DNA from: Flavobacterium profundi
GTDB taxonomy: Bacteria > Bacteroidota > Bacteroidia > Flavobacteriales > Flavobacteriaceae
Length of the DNA: 64,000 nucleotides
Direction: 5' to 3'
NCBI RefSeq assembly: GCF_006491645.1
Contig: NZ_VDCZ01000001.1
Span: 496,001 to 560,000 of the forward strand
The notes below the pieces were generated by a model. The model was given only the letters and a program-made list of their open reading frames with translations, was not told the origin of the DNA and ran no database searches. The position numbers and the translations under genes were made by a program. Positions 24,369-33,490 of the stretch are shown in pieces. Every line of letters starts with the position of its first letter. The first letter of the stretch is position 1.

Positions 24369-25058
24369 TTATTTATAGTACATTGTGAAATAGCTACCAT
24401 CCTTTTCGATAAATTTTTGATAAGAGAGCAAACCATCTGAATTTAACTTTTCAGTTATTGTATAATTCAATTGTTTTACTCTTATACCCAAAGTGTAAGC
24501 TTTAATATTAATTTTTGACTTTATGCTTAAATTAGTGCCATTTATTTCTTTTTTTCTATCATAAATTTTTATGGTACTCTTTGAACCCAAAAAATTCATC
24601 AATCCTGAATCAAAACTTAAATCTATTTCCACATTATTTAGTTTTTCTATATTGTACAATTCTTTAAAATTTAAAGATTTTGAACTTATTTCAGTTTCTT
24701 TAGATTTTGGATTTGCAAACGGAAAAACAAATACTACAATACTAAATTTGTCCGGTTTACATTTATAGATTGTTTCATATTTATCCGTTGCTATTTTATT
24801 TTTATCAAATAATTCTGTTGTGACCTTTATCGCATAATTACCATTTTTTTTAATAACTTTTCCCGCTTCAAAGATTTGCTTATTTAGTAAATCACCCTTT
24901 TCATTGAAGTTTTCTCTTGTAATTGTTCTGCCTTCAATTTGATCAATAAACATAGTGCCCTGTGATTGTGCATTTGAATATATTCCAATCATAAATAATA
25001 CTAAAAGCTTTATTTTTGCTTTACTAAAAGAAGTTTGTTTATGGTTATTGTTAGCCAT
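24369..25058 (-). CDS. Exported DUF3108-like protein
   Basis: This 229-residue protein has a basic N-terminus and a signal-like helix 'IKLLVLFMIGIYSNAQSQG' (residues ~17-35). The rest is beta-rich: 'GRTITRENFNEKGDLLNKQIFEAGKV' (split), 'YETIYKCKPDKFSIVVFVFPF' and 'YTLGIRVKQLNYTITEKLNSDGLL', the run of strands seen in DUF3108/LolA-like envelope proteins. Function unknown. It is part of the tight stress operon, 14 bases after the NTPase gene. Confidence 0.6.
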   Translation of the reverse strand: MANNNHKQTSFSKAKIKLLVLFMIGIYSNAQSQGTMFIDQIEGRTITRENFNEKGDLLNKQIFEAGKVIKKNGNYAIKVTTELFDKNKIATDKYETIYKCKPDKFSIVVFVFPFANPKSKETEISSKSLNFKELYNIEKLNNVEIDLSFDSGLMNFLGSKSTIKIYDRKKEINGTNLSIKSKINIKAYTLGIRVKQLNYTITEKLNSDGLLSYQKFIEKDGSYFTMYYK

Positions 25059-25072
25059 TGTTTTGGTTTGTT

Positions 25073-25621
25073 TTATAAATTATTTAATAGATATTTTACC
25101 CTTTCTAAAGGAGGTAAAACCGGAACAAAAACAATTGAAAAACCTAGATTTTTATATACGTCAATTATTAACTGATGAATATTTTTTTGGTCTTCTTCAT
25201 TTTCTGTTCTTGCATAATCTTTTGTAAAAGGTAATCTGTCTAAAATGAAGATTTTTTTATAAGAAACTTCTTTTATTGCTTTTGTTAATTTCTCATCATA
25301 ATCTAATTTCAAAAATTGATAATATGCTTGTGCATCTGGAATTGCTCTATCTAAAAAGACCATGTCCTCTTTATTAAGTGAAGCTTCTTGTTCAATTTGC
25401 ATGTCTAAAACACCTAATTGAAATTTTCTTTTATTACTCCTAATTTCTTCAACAGTCTGTCCATCATCATGCATCGTATCAATATAATGTCTGGCATGTT
25501 CTATAGTGGTTTTGTATCCTTTTTTTTGAAGTAAATCAATTATTGTAGTTTTACCTGTACTTGGACCACCAGTTATGACATACCAATTGGTCTGTTTTGT
25601 GTCGTTTGTTATACTTTTCAT
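25073..25621 (-). CDS. AAA_28-type NTPase/kinase
   Basis: The 182-residue protein is a single P-loop domain: Walker A 'ITGGPSTGKTTI' near residue 15, 'EHARHYID' and 'VFLDRAIPDAQAYYQF' (Walker B-like with DR), then 'KIFILDRLPFTKDYARTENEE'. This pattern is that of the AAA_28 (NadR/Ttd14-like) group, which includes nucleotide or nicotinamide-ribose kinases. The exact substrate is not known. It lies between the beta-CASP nuclease gene and the DUF3108-like gene in the operon. Confidence 0.8.
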   Translation of the reverse strand: MKSITNDTKQTNWYVITGGPSTGKTTIIDLLQKKGYKTTIEHARHYIDTMHDDGQTVEEIRSNKRKFQLGVLDMQIEQEASLNKEDMVFLDRAIPDAQAYYQFLKLDYDEKLTKAIKEVSYKKIFILDRLPFTKDYARTENEEDQKNIHQLIIDVYKNLGFSIVFVPVLPPLERVKYLLNNL

Positions 25622-25642
25622 GCTATTAAATTTGTTTCAACA

Positions 25643-27016
25643 TTATATTTCTTCAATACTGTAGAGTTGCGGTATTTCAGCATCCCAACCATAACTTTCT
25701 TTTATCCCTTTTTGCAATGCCACTGCACCTTCATTTTCACCGTGTACAATAAAAATTCTTTCTGGTTTTTTCTTTAATTTGCTCATCCATCCTATTAGTT
25801 CAGCATGGTCTGCATGAGCTGATAATCCTTCGATTTCTGCTACTTGCATATTAAAAGGCACTATTTTACCATACACTTTTAAATCTTTATTACCTTCTAA
25901 TAATTTTCTTCCACGAGTTCCTTCAGCTTGATATCCAACAAAAAGCAAGGTGTTGTTAGGGTTTTGCGCTTGTGTTTCTAGATAGTTGAGCATTCTACCA
26001 CCCGTAAGCATTCCGCTTCCGGCTATTACAATTTTTGGTTTATTATCAGCACGTAATTCTAATGTTTCACGATAACTACTTACAACTGTGAAGTTAGCAC
26101 ACATTTCGTCGCATTCATTATCTTTCAATCTGTGCCAATCTCTTGTGCGATGAAATAGTTCTAAAACATTTGCACCCATTGGACTATCCATTATCATTTG
26201 CACTTTTGGTATTTTCTTTTCTTTGAGTAATTTCCAAAAAATAAACATCATTAGTTGTGCTCTTTCTACAGAAAAGCTTGGAATGAATAAGCTACCTCCA
26301 TTATTAATGGTTTCATTTACTAATTTTTCTATTTGCGGAATAGCTTCTATTTCATCTGGATGAAATCTTCCACCATATGTTGATTCTATGAAAAGAACAT
26401 CGGCTTTTTTAGGTTTTAATGGAGGATATAATAATAAATCATTTGTTCTTCCTATATCTCCGGAGAATACAAGTCTTTTTCCGTGAATATCTAACTCGAT
26501 AAATGTAGCTCCTAAAATATGTCCGTTGTATTGAAATCTTGCTTTTATACCCTCAAATAATGGAATCCATTGTGCTTGAGGTATCGCTTTAAAGTGAGGT
26601 AATGTATTTTCTACATCTTTTAAATCGTATAACGGTTCTGCAGGACTATGTTTTGAGTAGCCTTCCTTATTTGCACGTTCTGCTTCTTGTTCTTGTATTT
26701 TGGCACTATCATTTAGTATGATTTTTGCGATATCTAAAGTTGGATTGGTTCCATATATTGGACCATTAAATCCTTGTTTAACTAATCTTGGAAGATAACC
26801 CGTATGATCCATGTGACCATGAGTAAGCAATACAATATCAATTTCTGAAACATTAACAGGTGGATATTCCCAATTTTTTAAACGTAGTTCTTTTATTCCT
26901 TGAAAAAGTCCACAGTCGATTAATATTTTTTTATCTCCTGTATCTACTAAATATTTTGAGCCAGTTACTGTGCCTGCTGCACCCAAAAAGTGAATGTTAA
27001 TTTTATTATTTTTCAT
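25643..27016 (-). CDS. MBL-fold beta-CASP nuclease
   Basis: The 457-residue enzyme has the metallo-beta-lactamase signature 'LLTHGHMDHTGYLP' (about residues 60-72), 'GHILGATFIEL', 'VFSGDIGRTNDLLLYPP', and the beta-CASP and C-terminal motifs 'ESTYGGRFHPD', 'IPSFSVERAQLMMFIFWKLL', 'IAGSGMLTGGRMLNYL' and 'GLSAHADHAELIGWM'. This is the YSH1/RNase J-like RNA-processing group (CPSF-type), so it probably cuts RNA with two zinc ions. It lies 13 bases after the ATP-cone nuclease gene. Confidence 0.9.
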   Translation of the reverse strand: MKNNKINIHFLGAAGTVTGSKYLVDTGDKKILIDCGLFQGIKELRLKNWEYPPVNVSEIDIVLLTHGHMDHTGYLPRLVKQGFNGPIYGTNPTLDIAKIILNDSAKIQEQEAERANKEGYSKHSPAEPLYDLKDVENTLPHFKAIPQAQWIPLFEGIKARFQYNGHILGATFIELDIHGKRLVFSGDIGRTNDLLLYPPLKPKKADVLFIESTYGGRFHPDEIEAIPQIEKLVNETINNGGSLFIPSFSVERAQLMMFIFWKLLKEKKIPKVQMIMDSPMGANVLELFHRTRDWHRLKDNECDEMCANFTVVSSYRETLELRADNKPKIVIAGSGMLTGGRMLNYLETQAQNPNNTLLFVGYQAEGTRGRKLLEGNKDLKVYGKIVPFNMQVAEIEGLSAHADHAELIGWMSKLKKKPERIFIVHGENEGAVALQKGIKESYGWDAEIPQLYSIEEI

Positions 27017-27029
27017 TTGTCAATACTAT

Positions 27030-27869
27030 TTAATGGTTACTACATAAATCATTTGAATCATCTAAAATATTTTTTTGCCTTGTTTTTGGAATACCGATTT
27101 GGTCTAAAATAGTTGGGTTTTCGTGAAGCTCTTTACAAAGCACTATTCCTTTGTCTAATAATTTTGTTTTTTCGTTTTTTGTTAAGGTTGTTAAAGCGGT
27201 TAATGGGTGCAAACCAGAGGTGTCTATTCTGTCTTTTAAACCATTACCATACGGGTAATCCCAACTTGTCATTAGTAAACCAACACATTTGCCATATTGT
27301 ATGGCATCTGTAGTAAATCGAGTATTGGTATAAACTCCTCCTTTATGAAGTTTTGCTTCATGACCTTTTTGACGTTCCCATTGTTTTTCTACATCTAAAA
27401 ATCTCGAATGGATGTATAAAGGAATTTTTACATTACAAAATCTACCTTGATCACTATGGTATTTGCATTCAATCATATAATGGTTGTTCTCTTTTTGAGC
27501 TATTACATCTATCTCATGCTGCACACAATTACCCTGTACAATTACCCCAACCTCTGTAGCAAAACCTTCATGTTCCATTAGTTTACCAACTAATTTTTCA
27601 AAAGGAAAACCAGTAGGACCTAATTCCATAAGTGCTTTTTTAAGTTTATAACGAGAGGCACTCACTGAAGACTTGCCTTTAAGCATTTTAAAAGCCATCT
27701 TGTAAATTTGTTTGGTTGTCATACCATCATAAAGTACAGCTTCAACTTGCTCTACAATTTGTTGAATAAGTGTTTCGTTAGCTTGAGAACGTCTTAAAGA
27801 ATAGATAAGTTTTTCAACTTGAAAAAGAGCTTTATCTCCGTTTGCTTTTATGATGTTTATATTATTCAT
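27030..27869 (-). CDS. ATP-cone domain fused to Mrr-like nuclease
   Basis: Residues 1-90 are an ATP-cone: 'IKANGDKALFQVEKLIYSLRRSQA' (split), 'VLYDGMTTKQIYKMAFKML', 'ASRYKLKKAL'. Residues ~95-200 are a PD-(D/E)XK restriction-endonuclease-like domain: 'PFEKLVGKLMEHEGF', then 'VQHEIDVIAQKENNHYMIECKYH' (split; Asp, Glu-x-Lys). ATP-cones sense nucleotide levels in ribonucleotide reductases, so nuclease activity may be gated by ATP/dATP. It overlaps the K+ channel gene by 8 bases. The target nucleic acid is unknown. Confidence 0.82.
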   Translation of the reverse strand: MNNINIIKANGDKALFQVEKLIYSLRRSQANETLIQQIVEQVEAVLYDGMTTKQIYKMAFKMLKGKSSVSASRYKLKKALMELGPTGFPFEKLVGKLMEHEGFATEVGVIVQGNCVQHEIDVIAQKENNHYMIECKYHSDQGRFCNVKIPLYIHSRFLDVEKQWERQKGHEAKLHKGGVYTNTRFTTDAIQYGKCVGLLMTSWDYPYGNGLKDRIDTSGLHPLTALTTLTKNEKTKLLDKGIVLCKELHENPTILDQIGIPKTRQKNILDDSNDLCSNH

Positions 27870-28419
27870 TTAGATGTATTTTTTTGATATTTGTTAATGC
27901 AAAAACTATAATAAAAAAACTTAAAAATATTTCAAGCATGATAACAAATTTAGCAACATCTGATACTGGAGTAATATCACCAAAACCTACTGTTGAAAAT
28001 GTAATTACGCTGAAATAAAAGAAATGATATATATTATATAGATATGTATTTGAAAAGTCTGGAACACCTTCAAAAGCGGTTTGATTGAATTGATATAAAC
28101 AAGTATAATCTGTTGCAAAGGAGAAAATAATAATTACTATTATAAATCCAAAAATCACTAGTAATCGCTCTAATGAATGGCAAATTTTTATAAGTTTTGA
28201 GAGCTTCTTTAAAGTAGTTAGGGTAATTACGATGGTTTTTACTAATGCTGCAACTGCAACTACAATATGAAAAGGTAATGTACTGTGGTCTATCATCGTC
28301 ATTAAAACAACATAAATTAATGCGATTCCAACAATAATGATAATTGGAAATGCTGTTTTTCCAAAAAGCATTTTATAAAATGCTTTTTCTTTGATATAAT
28401 TTAGACTACTTGACATCAT
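27862..28419 (-). CDS. Two-pore-helix-type potassium channel (Ion_trans_2)
   Basis: The 185-residue membrane protein has the selectivity filter 'TVGFGD' in 'VITFSTVGFGDITPVSD' near residue 150, preceded by a pore helix ('NIYHFFYFS') and followed by the inner helix 'FVIMLEIFLSFFIIVFALTNI'. Two or three further helices occupy residues 20-115. No RCK or voltage-sensor charge pattern is seen. It overlaps the ATP-cone nuclease gene by 8 bases and is 7 bases from the universal stress gene. It likely serves K+ balance in the stress module. Confidence 0.85.
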   Translation of the reverse strand: MMSSSLNYIKEKAFYKMLFGKTAFPIIIIVGIALIYVVLMTMIDHSTLPFHIVVAVAALVKTIVITLTTLKKLSKLIKICHSLERLLVIFGFIIVIIIFSFATDYTCLYQFNQTAFEGVPDFSNTYLYNIYHFFYFSVITFSTVGFGDITPVSDVAKFVIMLEIFLSFFIIVFALTNIKKIHLNE

Positions 28420-28426
28420 TATAATT

Positions 28427-29257
28427 TTAAATAAGTATTGTCATTACTGGTAAATTTGAATGATTTGTTATTCCTTCTGCTATGCTTTTAGAAAATAAAC
28501 TTAAAAAACCTGTTTTACCATGAGTAACCATTGCTATTAATTCGACTGGTTGTTGCTTTATAAATGTATTAATACCAATTTCTACAGAATCTTCATTATA
28601 AACTGCTTTTGAATAATTTTTAAAATCTGGAAATTTTTTCAATAGTAAATCGATATTTGTTAAACTACTTTCAACACTGTTAAAATCTGTTTTTGTGTTT
28701 ATTTGTAATAAATGAATTTTTGCACTGCATTTTTTAGCTATTGAAATTACTTGTTTAAAGGCATTAGTTACATCTTCTTCAAAATTTGAAACAAAAACAA
28801 TACTTTTAAATGGAAATTTTATTTCTTCATCTTTAACGACTATAACTGGAACTTTAGCTTTACGTACAATATCTTCAACATTACTACCTGATATTTCTCT
28901 AATTACTCCCTTTGTTCCACTACTTCCTGTTATTATAAAATCGTGTTGAAAATGACCAGAATGGTCTAAAATACTTTTATCATCTACATCATATTGAAGA
29001 AAAGTTCGACATTTAAGTCCTTGATTTTCTGCACTTCTTTCTAATTCTCGCAAATTTGCTTTAGCACTTCCAATTTGTTTCAAAGTTTCAGGGTATCTTT
29101 CTTCTTTTAATTTATCTAATTTTACCCAATCTACAGGTGTTTTTATATAGTGTAAAAAATGAATTTCCGAATTATATAATTTGGCTATTTCAATGGCAAG
29201 TTCTGCAGCTTTTTGGCAGTTTTCGGTGAAATTGGTGGGTACAAGTATGTTTTTCAT
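28427..29257 (-). CDS. Tandem-domain universal stress protein
   Basis: This 276-residue protein has two UspA domains. The first begins 'ILVPTNFTENCQKAAELAIEIA' (split) and has the nucleotide motif 'ITGSSGTKGVIREISGSNVEDI' (G-x2-G-x9-G-S, in two parts). The second begins 'SIVFVSNFEEDVTNAFKQV' and has 'MVTHGKTGFLSLFSKSIAEG'. Both keep glycines for ATP binding. Usp genes are induced by starvation and metal or oxidative stress. It sits between the K+ channel and the dehydrogenase genes with 7-8-base gaps. Confidence 0.9.
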   Translation of the reverse strand: MKNILVPTNFTENCQKAAELAIEIAKLYNSEIHFLHYIKTPVDWVKLDKLKEERYPETLKQIGSAKANLRELERSAENQGLKCRTFLQYDVDDKSILDHSGHFQHDFIITGSSGTKGVIREISGSNVEDIVRKAKVPVIVVKDEEIKFPFKSIVFVSNFEEDVTNAFKQVISIAKKCSAKIHLLQINTKTDFNSVESSLTNIDLLLKKFPDFKNYSKAVYNEDSVEIGINTFIKQQPVELIAMVTHGKTGFLSLFSKSIAEGITNHSNLPVMTILI

Positions 29258-29265
29258 TTTATTTA

Positions 29266-30270
29266 TTATTTTGAACCATTTATATTTACCTCATTTCCTG
29301 AATTTATTTGCTTTTCAAAACAGTCTAGATTATATATGGTGGTTTCAGCGATATTGGTTAGTGCAGTTTCTGTTAGGAATGCTTGATGACTTGTGATTAA
29401 CACATTGCTGAAGGTCATCAAACGAGCAATTACATCATCTTGTAAAATGTCTTCAGAATGGTCTTCAAAGAATAATCCTTCTTCTTCTTCATAAACATCT
29501 ATTCCGAAATAGCCAATTTTTTTAGTTTTCAGTCCTTCAATAACTGCTTTTGTATCAATTAATCCACCACGGCTGGTGTTTATAAGCATTACATCATGTT
29601 TCATGAGTGAAATATGTTGCTTATTAATCAAATATTTGCTTGAAGGTGTTAATGGCAAATGCAGACTAATAATATCCGATTGCTTACAAATGGTTTCGCA
29701 ATCTGTATATTTAACTCCATATAAATGTATTAAACTCTTATCTTCAACTATATCTTGAGCCAGGATTTTACAACCAAAACCATGAAGAATTTTAACCATA
29801 ACTGCTCCAATTTTACCAGTTCCTATTATACCAACCGTTTTTCCATTAAGGTCAAAACCTGTTAATCCATTTAATGAAAAATTTTGTTCGTGAACTCTAT
29901 TATTAGCTTTAATTAATTTTCTGTTTAAAGCCAATATTAAAGCAATGGCATGTTCTGCAATAGCATAAGGAGAATATGCTGGAACGCGAGCAACTTTGAT
30001 CCCTAATTTTGCAGCTTGTTCTAAATCAACGTGATTAAAACCAGCTGAACGCAAAGCAATATTTTTGACTCCTAAATCGTTCAATTCTTTTATTACTTCA
30101 GCTGAAGCATCATCACCTGTAAATAAACTTACCGTTATAGCGCCATTTGCAAGTATAGCTGTTTCTTTAGTTAAGCGAGTCTCAAGCATTTTTAGTTCAT
30201 GCTTTCCTTTATTGGCTTTGACAAGATATTGCTCTTCAAATTTATGGGTACTAAATAGGGTTGTTTTCAT
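29266..30270 (-). CDS. D-2-hydroxyacid dehydrogenase (LdhA-type lactate dehydrogenase)
   Basis: The 334-residue NAD-dependent enzyme fits the D-lactate dehydrogenase group: 'ALRSAGFNHVDLEQAAKLGIKVARVPAYSPYAIAEH' (split; typical of LdhA), NAD motif 'VGIIGTGKIGAVM', 'MLINTSRGGLIDTKAV' (Arg) and 'FSNVLITSHQAFLT' (catalytic His). It would reduce pyruvate to D-lactate and reoxidise NADH during fermentation. It is in the operon with glycolytic genes pfkA, aldolase and GAPDH, which fits that role. Confidence 0.9.
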   Translation of the reverse strand: MKTTLFSTHKFEEQYLVKANKGKHELKMLETRLTKETAILANGAITVSLFTGDDASAEVIKELNDLGVKNIALRSAGFNHVDLEQAAKLGIKVARVPAYSPYAIAEHAIALILALNRKLIKANNRVHEQNFSLNGLTGFDLNGKTVGIIGTGKIGAVMVKILHGFGCKILAQDIVEDKSLIHLYGVKYTDCETICKQSDIISLHLPLTPSSKYLINKQHISLMKHDVMLINTSRGGLIDTKAVIEGLKTKKIGYFGIDVYEEEEGLFFEDHSEDILQDDVIARLMTFSNVLITSHQAFLTETALTNIAETTIYNLDCFEKQINSGNEVNINGSK

Positions 30271-30275
30271 TTTCT

Positions 30276-31538
30276 TTATTTAATTAATATGTATACAATA
30301 CCGACAATTACAACTGTAGTAAAAGTTAGTATTACTAATTTTCTTGTCTTTAGTGAACCTTTAAAATAAGTAATTGCAAGTTTAACAATCATATTACTTA
30401 AAGTTGCTGTAATAATGACATTGGTAGCTAGCTTTAATTTTTCTTCTAAAGAACCAAATTTTGCCATGCTTATTGTGATTGCATCTGTGTCAGCTAATCC
30501 AGCAAATAAAGCAGAATAATATAAACCACTTTGACCAAAAAAGTCATTTGCATAAAAAACCACAAATTGGATTATGATGTAAATAACTCCAAATCCAAAA
30601 GCATTCAAGATATTAAGTGGATTACCCAGATTTATATCTGTCTTTGTTACATATGAATCTTTTTTGATAAAAAAAAGTACACTAACTAAACATATAAGAG
30701 TTAGTATAGTGAAAGGAATTATTAAATAAAAAAGAATAGCCTTATTGAAAATGTAAGCTAATATTGCTAATCTTGGAAACATTATGGCAGAAGCTATAAT
30801 TATACCTGCTGCATACTTTTTTGAGAGTTCAGGAGATTCCTTACTTCGGGAAGCGTAGATCCAAGCTACTGCGGTGCTAGAAATTAATCCGCCTAAAATT
30901 GCTGTGAGTAAGATACCTCTTTTAGAACCTACATATTTTACAAGAAAGTATCCAATAAAATTCAAAAATGATACAATAACTATAATGGAACCTATTTCAA
31001 AAGGATTTAACAAACCTTCTGGTCCGTAGTTTTGATTAGGTAAAAAAGGTAAAATTAGAAGCGCAATAATCGAAAATTTAATAAATGCGAAAAGTTCTTC
31101 AGAAGTAATATTTATTATAAAAGTATTAAAAGTGGTTTTTAGTGATAATAAAGTAGCCACAACTACTCCAGTAGCCACGGCTTCCTTATGCAAATGATTA
31201 GCAACCATAACACCTAAAATTAATGTCACAAATAATGCCATATTAGTAGTAATCCCCGTCATTAAATGTTTTTGAACAATAGAAAGATGACTAAAAGCCA
31301 GAAATAATAAAAATGTTGCTGAGACAATAATGACAAACCAAGGAGTATTATAAGTTATAGACATGTTCCCTAAAATAAAACCAATAATTGCGACAATAGG
31401 GAAAGTTCTTATACCAGCAAAACCCTGCTCTTCTTTCAGTTTATCATATTCACGTTCCAATCCCAGAATAAGACCAATGCCTAAACTAATAAGTAGTCCA
31501 AGTATAAAAGGATTAATATTTTGTAAGGTTTCTGTCAT
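30276..31538 (-). CDS. MgtC/SapB-type membrane protein with DUF4010
   Basis: The 420-residue integral membrane protein begins with the MgtC-like part 'LLISLGIGLILGLEREYDK', 'GFAGIRTFPIVAIIGFILG', then ~10 helices in the DUF4010 region ('GGLISSTAVAWIYASRSKESPEL' split, 'AGLADTDAITISMAKFG'). Length and order match the MgtC-DUF4010 fusion family, whose function is unknown (possible ion or metabolite transport). It is 5 bases from the dehydrogenase gene and 3 from pfkA. Confidence 0.85.
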   Translation of the reverse strand: MTETLQNINPFILGLLISLGIGLILGLEREYDKLKEEQGFAGIRTFPIVAIIGFILGNMSITYNTPWFVIIVSATFLLFLAFSHLSIVQKHLMTGITTNMALFVTLILGVMVANHLHKEAVATGVVVATLLSLKTTFNTFIINITSEELFAFIKFSIIALLILPFLPNQNYGPEGLLNPFEIGSIIVIVSFLNFIGYFLVKYVGSKRGILLTAILGGLISSTAVAWIYASRSKESPELSKKYAAGIIIASAIMFPRLAILAYIFNKAILFYLIIPFTILTLICLVSVLFFIKKDSYVTKTDINLGNPLNILNAFGFGVIYIIIQFVVFYANDFFGQSGLYYSALFAGLADTDAITISMAKFGSLEEKLKLATNVIITATLSNMIVKLAITYFKGSLKTRKLVILTFTTVVIVGIVYILIK

Positions 31539-31541
31539 TTT

Positions 31542-32516
31542 TTACTTTTCAAATAATACTAAAAGTTGTTTTAATTCATTGTTAATTTGGTGTTGTTTTA
31601 TTACCTCTTCAAAAGGAGTGAAATGTAATTGGTTCTTTACAATACCAACCATAACATTCTTTTTAGACTGTATGAGAGCTTCAACTGCCGCTACTCCAAA
31701 TCTAATACCCAACATTCTGTCTAAAGCAGTAGGATTGCCACCTCGTTGTACGTGTCCTATTCGGGTTATACGCAATTCAACATCTGAATTCATTTCCTTG
31801 ATTTTTGTTGCAACCAGTTCAGCTCCCAATTCGTCTCCTTCAGATACAACCACAATAAAAGCTTCTTCACTTTCATAGTTTTTAATTTTATTCAATAATT
31901 GAATATAATCTTGAGCACTTTCCGGAATCAAAATAGCATCAGCACCAACAACCAATCCTGAATAGATAGCAATGTAACCAGAGTCCCTGCCCATCACTTC
32001 TACAATAAATACACGGTTATGTGATTCAGCTGTATCCCGTATTTTATCAATATTCTCGATAGCTGTATTTACAGCAGAATCGAAACCTAGGGTAAAGTCT
32101 GTACCACAAATGTCATTGTCGATTGTTCCTGGAATACCAATAACTGGGATATCACATATTTCAGAAAAAGCCAGCAATCCTCTAAAAGTACCATCTCCAC
32201 CTATGGCAATCAAGGCATCAATGTTGTTTTCCTTTAGCGTTTTTAGGGCTTTTTTTCTGCCTTCCAATTCCATGAAGCGCTTGCTTCTAGCCGTTTTTAG
32301 AATAGTACCCCCTTTTTGAGTTAATTTCTGTAGTTGGTGTGCTTCCAAATTAATAAAATCGCCATCAATTAACCCTTCATATCCTTTTTTAATACCTGTC
32401 AATTTTATACTATTTTTTTCTGCTGCTTTTGCTATTGCATACAAAGCAGCGTTCATTCCTGGACTATCTCCTCCAGATGTAAATACGGCTATATGTTTAA
32501 TTAAATTAGTTTTCAT
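31542..32516 (-). CDS. pfkA: ATP-dependent 6-phosphofructokinase
   Basis: This 324-residue glycolytic enzyme phosphorylates fructose 6-phosphate. Motifs: 'FTSGGDSPGMNAALYAI', 'GGDGTFRGL' (Gly-Asp-Gly for ATP), 'GIPGTIDNDICGTDFTLGFDSA' (split; catalytic 'TIDND'), 'EVMGRDSGYIAI' and 'GHVQRGGNPTALDRMLG'. Gly after GGDG ('GGDGTF') points to ATP rather than pyrophosphate use. It overlaps the alpha/beta hydrolase gene by 11 bases. Normal length. Confidence 0.95.
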   Translation of the reverse strand: MKTNLIKHIAVFTSGGDSPGMNAALYAIAKAAEKNSIKLTGIKKGYEGLIDGDFINLEAHQLQKLTQKGGTILKTARSKRFMELEGRKKALKTLKENNIDALIAIGGDGTFRGLLAFSEICDIPVIGIPGTIDNDICGTDFTLGFDSAVNTAIENIDKIRDTAESHNRVFIVEVMGRDSGYIAIYSGLVVGADAILIPESAQDYIQLLNKIKNYESEEAFIVVVSEGDELGAELVATKIKEMNSDVELRITRIGHVQRGGNPTALDRMLGIRFGVAAVEALIQSKKNVMVGIVKNQLHFTPFEEVIKQHQINNELKQLLVLFEK

Positions 32517-33462
32517 TAAATGTTAATTTTTGGTTTTTTTCTGAAAAGCTATGATTTTTTATGGTCTGCCAGACAAAATTTGTTTCTTTTAGAAAGAATT
32601 GATGATCACCTTCTTTAGAAGATATAAATTTTGCCTTTGTAAATACTTTTGATAATTGTAAAGCATTTTTTAAAGGTGCTATTTTATCTTGTTTACCATG
32701 AATAAAAAGAACTTCTTTTTCTTTAATTGTATTTGCTAATGAATTTAAATCTGTTTTTAAAACGACTTCTGTTAGTGAATAATAATAACTCTGCCAATTA
32801 TGTTTTTTTGCATCTTCATAAACTTCATTTGTTAAGTTATCTGGTTTAAATACGCTTGACATAAAAACTGGGTGAATCATACACAAGTATTTTGAGAATT
32901 TACCTGTAGAAATTCTGTCAACAAAAGAATTTTTAGACATAATCTTTTTAAACTCATCTGCATTTTTATAAACAGGAGTGCTTATAAAAACTCCTGTTTT
33001 AAACCAATAAGGATTCTTTTCTAATAAAGCCATTGAAATAATAGCTCCCATAGAGTGACCAACTATAATAACTTTACCATTATTAAAACTTTCTTTGTTA
33101 ATTATTCTTTCCAATGCTTCTAACTGAATGTTAAGACTATAATTACAATTAGGTTTCGGTGAGTCTCCAAATCCTAATAGATCCACTAACAGTACTTGAT
33201 GTGTTTTACTAATGGTTTCTAATTCTTTTTTCCAATAATTTTTAGATCCTGTTAATCCATGAATAAATACAAATGTCTTTTCACCTGAACCCATAATTTC
33301 GTAATTTAATTGCATAATTTCAGGATTGTATTTAGGAGCATTAATTACTTTAAAATATTCATTACTACCAATAATGACAATTGATACAGTAAGAGTTAAA
33401 AAAACAATTAATAAAATCATTTTTACAAATATTAAGATTTTACTTATTTTTATGTAATACAT
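32506..33462 (-). CDS. Alpha/beta hydrolase
   Basis: The 318-residue protein has an N-terminal membrane anchor or signal ('ILIFVKMILLIVFLTLTVSI') and an alpha/beta-hydrolase fold: 'FVFIHGLTGSKNYW' (oxyanion), 'LLVDLLGFGDSPKP', nucleophile elbow 'IIVGHSMGAI' (Ser), 'VLFIHGKQDKIAPL' (Asp) and 'SKEGDHQFFL' (His). Substrate unknown; likely a membrane-attached esterase. Its 3' end overlaps pfkA by 11 bases, so it is co-translated with it. Confidence 0.82.
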   Translation of the reverse strand: MYYIKISKILIFVKMILLIVFLTLTVSIVIIGSNEYFKVINAPKYNPEIMQLNYEIMGSGEKTFVFIHGLTGSKNYWKKELETISKTHQVLLVDLLGFGDSPKPNCNYSLNIQLEALERIINKESFNNGKVIIVGHSMGAIISMALLEKNPYWFKTGVFISTPVYKNADEFKKIMSKNSFVDRISTGKFSKYLCMIHPVFMSSVFKPDNLTNEVYEDAKKHNWQSYYYSLTEVVLKTDLNSLANTIKEKEVLFIHGKQDKIAPLKNALQLSKVFTKAKFISSKEGDHQFFLKETNFVWQTIKNHSFSEKNQKLTFNEN

Positions 33463-33490
33463 TTTTTTAAAGCTATCTATCCATTATTAG

